From contig NZ_CP059856.1 of assembly GCF_009193325.2 (NCBI RefSeq), forward strand, positions 62,001 through 126,000: a stretch of DNA of 64,000 bases. The letters run 5' to 3'. Made by a program: the position numbers and the translations under genes. Below the pieces are notes generated by a model, which worked only from the letters and a program-made list of their open reading frames with translations, had not been told where the DNA came from and did not search any database. Source of the stretch: Bacteroides zhangwenhongii (GTDB taxonomy: Bacteria; Bacteroidota; Bacteroidia; Bacteroidales; Bacteroidaceae). Shown piece after piece: positions 59,799 to 64,000 of the stretch (positions are counted from its first letter, which is position 1; the number at the start of each line of letters is the position of its first letter).

Positions 59799-59895
59799 AA
59801 ATATAATTGTAATTCGTCACCAATATAGCATTTATTTTAAATACAATTGTAATTTCTTGAGATTTTATCCTCTACTTCAAATACGATTGCAATTT
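59799..59895. promoter_or_regulatory. Three 17-base repeats at exact 40-base intervals
   Basis: AAATATAATTGTAATTC (59,799-59,815), AAATACAATTGTAATTT (59,839-59,855) and AAATACGATTGCAATTT (59,879-59,895). The intervening bases are not alike, so only the cores are conserved. Their partly palindromic core ACAATTGT suggests protein binding between the divergent winged-helix and aroA genes. Confidence 0.7.
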
Positions 59896-59991
59896 CCCCA
59901 TTCTAAATTTTCTATTGTTTTTCTGACTTTATAGCTGCATATATACCAATTTATGTCTATTTTTGTCATCTCAAACCAAAGAACAATAGAT

Positions 59992-61224
59992 ATGATGCTC
60001 TATAAACTCATCCCTCCCTCAACGGTAACAGCAGCTATCCAGTTGCCGGCTTCTAAAAGTATCAGTAATCGTGCATTAATCATCAATGCATTGGGTAAAG
60101 GAACGTATGCTCCTGAAAACCTGTCTGATTGTGACGATACACAGGTGATGATAAAGGCTCTCACCGAAGGGAGAGAGACGATTGACATCATGGCTGCGGG
60201 CACTGCTATGCGTTTTCTTACCGCCTATTTAAGTGTGACTCCGGGAGAACGGACCATCACAGGAACAGCACGTATGCAGCAACGTCCGATACAGATATTA
60301 GTTAATGCACTTCGGGAATTAGGAGCCGAAATAGCGTATACCAACAATGAAGGGTATCCTCCCCTATATATCAAAGGGGCAGAGCTGAAAGGAAACGAAA
60401 TAACACTGAAAGGAAATGTCAGTTCACAATATATATCTGCTTTGCTGATGATAGGTCCGGTACTCAAAGACGGTTTGACATTGCATTTGAGCGGGGAGAT
60501 TATTTCCCGTCCATATATTAATCTTACATTGCAACTGATGCAGGACTTTGGAGCCAAAGCCGCATGGACTTCTCCAAGCAGTATTTCCGTTGCTCCACAA
60601 CTCTACCAGAGTATTCCTTTCAAAGTGGAAAGTGACTGGAGTGCGGCTTCCTATTGGTATCAGATTTCTGCCTTGTCTCCCAAAGCAGAAATAGAATTGT
60701 TAGGATTGTTCCGTAACAGTTATCAGGGTGATAGTCGGGGAGCAGAAGTTTTCTCACGCCTAGGTATAACTACCGAATTTACATCGCAAGGTGTGAAACT
60801 GAAAAAAACAGGCAAAGCACCGGAAAGGCTGGAAGAGGACTTTGTCGATATTCCGGACTTGGCACAGACGTTTGTCGTTACTTGTGCCTTGCTGAATATT
60901 CCTTTCCGTTTCACAGGATTACAAAGTCTGAAAATAAAAGAGACTGACCGTATTGCCGCATTGCGCACCGAGCTTAAAAAGCTGGGATATGTTATCGAAG
61001 AAGAAAATGACAGCATATTAATGTGGAATGGCGAACGATGTGAACCGGAGGAAATTCCGGTGATTGACACCTACGAAGATCATCGTATGGCAATGGCATT
61101 TGCTCCGGCAGTTATCTGTCATCCTAATTTGCTTATTGCCGATCCGCAGGTGGTCACCAAATCATATCCCGGATATTGGAAGGATTTGAAGCAGGCCGGA
61201 TTTCAGGTGATAAACGAAGGATAA
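59992..61224 (+). CDS. aroA: 3-phosphoshikimate 1-carboxyvinyltransferase (EPSP synthase)
   Basis: A 410-residue shikimate pathway enzyme that joins PEP and shikimate 3-phosphate. Motifs are QLPASKSISNRALIINALGK, the MAAGTAMRFLTAYLSV region, SSQYISALLMIGPVL, YEDHRMAMAFAPAV and KSYPGYWKDL. Two ATG codons (59,992 and 59,995) fit; an upstream extension to 59,953 overlaps the probable leader. It is slightly shorter than E. coli AroA, with GTYAPENLSDCDDTQ in place of the usual LLxSDD segment. Confidence 0.95.
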   Translation: MMLYKLIPPSTVTAAIQLPASKSISNRALIINALGKGTYAPENLSDCDDTQVMIKALTEGRETIDIMAAGTAMRFLTAYLSVTPGERTITGTARMQQRPIQILVNALRELGAEIAYTNNEGYPPLYIKGAELKGNEITLKGNVSSQYISALLMIGPVLKDGLTLHLSGEIISRPYINLTLQLMQDFGAKAAWTSPSSISVAPQLYQSIPFKVESDWSAASYWYQISALSPKAEIELLGLFRNSYQGDSRGAEVFSRLGITTEFTSQGVKLKKTGKAPERLEEDFVDIPDLAQTFVVTCALLNIPFRFTGLQSLKIKETDRIAALRTELKKLGYVIEEENDSILMWNGERCEPEEIPVIDTYEDHRMAMAFAPAVICHPNLLIADPQVVTKSYPGYWKDLKQAGFQVINEG

Positions 61225-61317
61225 TCTTCAGACATTATAGTCTGTCAGCAGGCCAATAAAGGATTATAATTACCCCGTTGTCTGATTGATACTATCCAAA
61301 TAAAAACGAGAGCATAT

Positions 61318-62067
61318 ATGAATACTGATTTCATAAACATAACAGCAGAAAATCTTTCCAATGAGCATTTATGCTGTATTATCCGTAGCAAGAAATCTCA
61401 TCCGGGCATTGAAGCAAAACGGCAATGGCTTTCCGACCGACTGAAGGAAGGTCATGTTTTTAGAAAGTTAAATGCAAAAGCTACGGTCTTTATTGAATAT
61501 GCTCCTCTTGAAAAAGCCTGGGTTCCGATAATAGGAGACAGCTACTATTACCTCTATTGTTTATGGGTTTTAGGCAGTCCCAGAGGAAACGGGTATGGAA
61601 GTTCGTTGATGGAATACTGCATAGCCGATGCTAAAGAAAAAGGTAGATCCGGCATTTGTATGCTTGGGGCAAAAAAACAGAAGAGCTGGCTTTCTGATCA
61701 ATCATTTGCAAAGAAATTTGGTTTTGAAGTTGTTGACACTACCGATAATGGATATGAATTGCTTGCTCTTTCTTTTGACGGAACAGCACCGGAATTTACA
61801 CCAAATGCCAAGAATCTGAAAATAGAAAGTGAGGAACTTACGATTTATTATGGCATGCAATGCCCCTATATCTATAAATACATTGAAATGATCAAACAAT
61901 ATTGTGAAACAAATGATGTCCCTGTTTCTTTTATTCAAGTAAATACGCTACAGAAAGCAAAAGAGTTACCTTGTGTTTTTAATAATTTTGCTGTATTTTA
62001 TAAAGGAAGTTTTGAGACTGTGAACTTGCCAACTATCGACTATTTAAAAAGAATACTCAAAAAATAA
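61318..62067 (+). CDS. GNAT acetyltransferase with YoaP-like C-terminus
   Basis: A 249-residue protein. The N-terminal GNAT domain has the acetyl-CoA loop VLGSPRGNGYGSSLMEYCIA and FAKKFGFEVVDTTDNGYELL. The C-terminal part (about residues 175-249), with YYGMQCPYIYKYIEMIKQYC and VPVSFIQVNTLQKAKELPCV, resembles the YoaP-like thioredoxin-fold extension. CPY in place of a CxxC motif suggests a single redox cysteine. The substrate is unknown. It starts 94 bases after aroA. Confidence 0.85.
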   Translation: MNTDFINITAENLSNEHLCCIIRSKKSHPGIEAKRQWLSDRLKEGHVFRKLNAKATVFIEYAPLEKAWVPIIGDSYYYLYCLWVLGSPRGNGYGSSLMEYCIADAKEKGRSGICMLGAKKQKSWLSDQSFAKKFGFEVVDTTDNGYELLALSFDGTAPEFTPNAKNLKIESEELTIYYGMQCPYIYKYIEMIKQYCETNDVPVSFIQVNTLQKAKELPCVFNNFAVFYKGSFETVNLPTIDYLKRILKK

Positions 62068-62192
62068 GAAATACAATCCTGACTTTTCCCGTTAGCTATC
62101 AGAATTGTATTTTATCTGCCATTAAAAAGACTTCTCATTTGCCATCCTCCACATATAGAGAAAAAAGGCTCTAGTGGTTTGTCGTCAATACT

Positions 62193-63320
62193 TTACTTAT
62201 TTTCAACTATCCAGTTCTTATCATTCAAGATACTTCTATTACAATCATCTGCTCCCGGATTATCATTAAAAGAAATCCTATATTGGCGGGGAGGAGTCGG
62301 ATAATAAATGGCAGGGTTTACCACTTGCCCCAAGGAATCAAACAGCGTATTCAGGGCATCCTCATCCAATTGATTCGAGTGACAATAAAGATGTTCTAAC
62401 AAACTTCCTTGCGGCACCACTAAACGAGTTAGCTGATTATGTTCACAACGCAACTCACTGATATTAGAGCAACCGGATAGATCAAGTTCAGTCAATTTAT
62501 TATATGAACAACTTAATTCCCTTAAAGAAGGGCAACATTTCAATATATCAGTAATTGATTGGAAAGCACATCCTTGTATTAATATCGCAGAAATTGAAGT
62601 CTCCTCGTTCAATTCCAGATGTGACAATCGTTCATTAGAACTCAAATCAATATTGCGCAATGCCGGTAAGCTTTTAAGGGAAAGGGAAGAAAGATCATTA
62701 TAAGAACAGTATAGACTTTCCGTTTCCGGATGACTGCCAAACTCTATTGAAGTTAATTTTGGATTAGAATAAACTTGTATAGATCGCAATCGGGAGCAAT
62801 CCTTAATCTCCAGACGCTCCAAATCTGCGAAACTACCGATATTAATACTTTCCACATTAGGACAAAAGGTATTCAAGTCCAATTCTCGGGTATCAGAAAT
62901 ACTATTCAAAGCCAGAGATTTCATTCGCGGCATATTTCCCAAATAAAGATTACTCAAAGGAAGAAGCAAACCACTTATATCGATAAACTGCAGCTCTTCA
63001 GCCCAAATCTTCACTTCGTATGATCCCTTATTTCCATATCTATATACCATTCCGCCAGTCATTGAAGAAGGGTCTTCTATTTTCTGTATACGACCGTTTC
63101 CCCAATCTATCACCATTCGTCCCCCACTTGCTACAATGTCCAATTGCCGCCAGTCTCCTACAACATTTACTGTAAAGCGAATCGTGTTTTCATCTGTCAA
63201 CGCCGGAAAATCAAAATCATCTCCAAACGCTCTGTTGTCTGTATCTTTACAGGCGGCAAGAGTAATGAATAAGATAACCACACACATACTCCGAACGAAT
63301 AATATACTCTGTCTTTTCAT
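62193..63320 (-). CDS. Leucine-rich-repeat lipoprotein
   Basis: A 375-residue lipoprotein (FITLAACKDTDNRAF). Residues 45-110 form a small beta domain (VIDWGNGRIQKIEDPSS). Residues 110-320 are irregular leucine-rich repeats (LYLGNMPRMKSLALNSI, LRNIDLSSNERLSHLELNEE, LRELSCSYNKLTELDLSGCS, ISELRCEHNQLTRLVVPQGS) like BspA/internalin-type surface proteins. A role in adhesion or protein binding is likely, with no specific ligand visible. Confidence 0.85.
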   Translation of the reverse strand: MKRQSILFVRSMCVVILFITLAACKDTDNRAFGDDFDFPALTDENTIRFTVNVVGDWRQLDIVASGGRMVIDWGNGRIQKIEDPSSMTGGMVYRYGNKGSYEVKIWAEELQFIDISGLLLPLSNLYLGNMPRMKSLALNSISDTRELDLNTFCPNVESINIGSFADLERLEIKDCSRLRSIQVYSNPKLTSIEFGSHPETESLYCSYNDLSSLSLKSLPALRNIDLSSNERLSHLELNEETSISAILIQGCAFQSITDILKCCPSLRELSCSYNKLTELDLSGCSNISELRCEHNQLTRLVVPQGSLLEHLYCHSNQLDEDALNTLFDSLGQVVNPAIYYPTPPRQYRISFNDNPGADDCNRSILNDKNWIVENK

Positions 63321-63434
63321 GTTATATTTAAGTTAGTAACATACAAAAGTAAGAAAAGAAATAGATACCATACTCAATAGAATGAAATTTATAAGTAACT
63401 TTGCACAAATTTGATTCGTAATTGTTATATTGGT

Positions 63435-63860
63435 ATGTGGATACTTATTATAAGTCTGGTACTGCTGGGTGTTATCGCGCTGATAGCCGGAATCATCCGC
63501 AACAAAAGACTACAGAAGAAAATAGAGAGAGGCGAACTGGATCGTATGCCGGAAGTGAAAGAAGTAGATGCGGAATGCTGCGGACAACACGAAGTATGCG
63601 AACGGGACAGTCTGTTGGCCGCTGTCAGCAAAAAGATAGAATACTACGATGATGAAGAGCTGGACCAATTCATCGGCAGACCTGGAAATGCATATACGGC
63701 AGAAGAGACAGATATGTTTCGGGATGTACTGTATACAACATTGGATATAGAAGTGGCCGGATGGGTACGTAGTCTTCAACTCCGTGGCATCGAACTGCCG
63801 GATGATCTCAAAGACGAGGTCTTTCTGATTATCGGAGAAAGAAGAAACGGAGAGAGTTGA
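63435..63860 (+). CDS. Small membrane-anchored protein
   Basis: A 141-residue protein with one N-terminal membrane helix (ILIISLVLLGVIALIAGIIR). A cytoplasmic, acidic region follows (EYYDDEELDQFIGRPGNAYT, EETDMFRDVLYTTLDIEVAG) with an ECCGQHEVCE cysteine cluster. The ATG at 63,435 is chosen because the preceding in-frame residues look like leader. Similar proteins occur across Bacteroides, function unknown. Confidence 0.75.
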   Translation: MWILIISLVLLGVIALIAGIIRNKRLQKKIERGELDRMPEVKEVDAECCGQHEVCERDSLLAAVSKKIEYYDDEELDQFIGRPGNAYTAEETDMFRDVLYTTLDIEVAGWVRSLQLRGIELPDDLKDEVFLIIGERRNGES

Positions 63861-64000
63861 TAGGTGATAAATGATAGGTGAGAGATGATGGCCTGTTGCT
63901 ATCATCTAATCACGGTCTTTAATCTTTAATTTTTAATTTACTTGGATTTACTACAATATACATTCTTTCAACACGCCTTGTTGGGTAGTCTGCTGGCAAG
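63861..64000. other. Gene-free right edge
   Basis: Contains a short degenerate GATAGGTGATAAATGATAGG repeat just after the stop at 63,860. No gene or terminator is clear. Confidence 0.5.

Noticed and set aside
1..64000. CRISPR array
   Set aside because: No regularly spaced identical repeats with unique spacers were found; the repeats at 25,158 and 59,799 have too few or unlike units.

Overview
The window comes from a Bacteroides chromosome close to B. thetaiotaomicron. The evidence is the Bacteroidales promoter signature (TTTG, 19 bases, TAnnTTTG) before many genes, the rprX-rprY two-component pair, a SusC/SusD polysaccharide utilization locus with ECF sigma and FecR-type anti-sigma factors, many lipoproteins with a lipobox, and few strong Shine-Dalgarno sites.

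Bases 1 to about 25,900 are a GC-richer, Mu-like transposable prophage with a siphovirus-type tail; it runs off the left edge. In the Mu sense its repressor end lies on the right. An XRE-type repressor faces outward (24,549-24,968). A leftward early operon starts at a promoter whose 19-base spacer holds a perfect operator palindrome. The operon carries small DNA-binding and membrane proteins, a tRNA-like element, a MuA-type DDE transposase, a MuB-type ATPase, a RecA-like ATPase, zinc-knuckle proteins, a GemA-like protein and a DUF3164 protein, and ends at a hairpin near 15,870. Late genes diverge from a control region at about 8,700-8,860. Rightward are small and large terminase, gp36-like protein, portal, MuF head protein with a papain-fold toxin-like tail, gpG-like protein and a tail terminator candidate. 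Leftward are protease/scaffold, major capsid protein with a C-terminal BACON-like domain, amidase, holin, two spanin-like proteins, tail tube, tail assembly chaperone with a -1 frameshift site, and tape measure. Two small genes lie antisense to the rightward late operon and share a promoter sequence.

Bases 25,580-26,695 hold no convincing gene. They contain repeats and three long hairpins, and probably the phage end, whose exact position could not be fixed.

Bases 26,696-38,700 are core genome: an AMP-forming acyl-CoA ligase, a small lipoprotein, rpsF-rpsR-rplI, a MarR regulator, rprXY, an EF-G paralogue with altered GTPase motifs (fusA2-like), hemW, a split LysO-type exporter and a small secreted protein.

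Bases 38,727-55,174 are one leftward polysaccharide utilization locus: sigma, anti-sigma, SusC with an STN domain, SusD, a DUF1735/F5-8C surface lipoprotein, a six-hairpin glycosidase, a GH101-like lipoprotein, a DUF4965-type lipoprotein and a GH97 enzyme. A candidate antisense RNA covers the susC start. Bases 55,200-64,000 hold mixed housekeeping and hypothetical genes, including an Smr protein, HAD hydrolase, LuxR regulator, winged-helix protein, aroA, an acetyltransferase, a leucine-rich-repeat lipoprotein and a small membrane protein.
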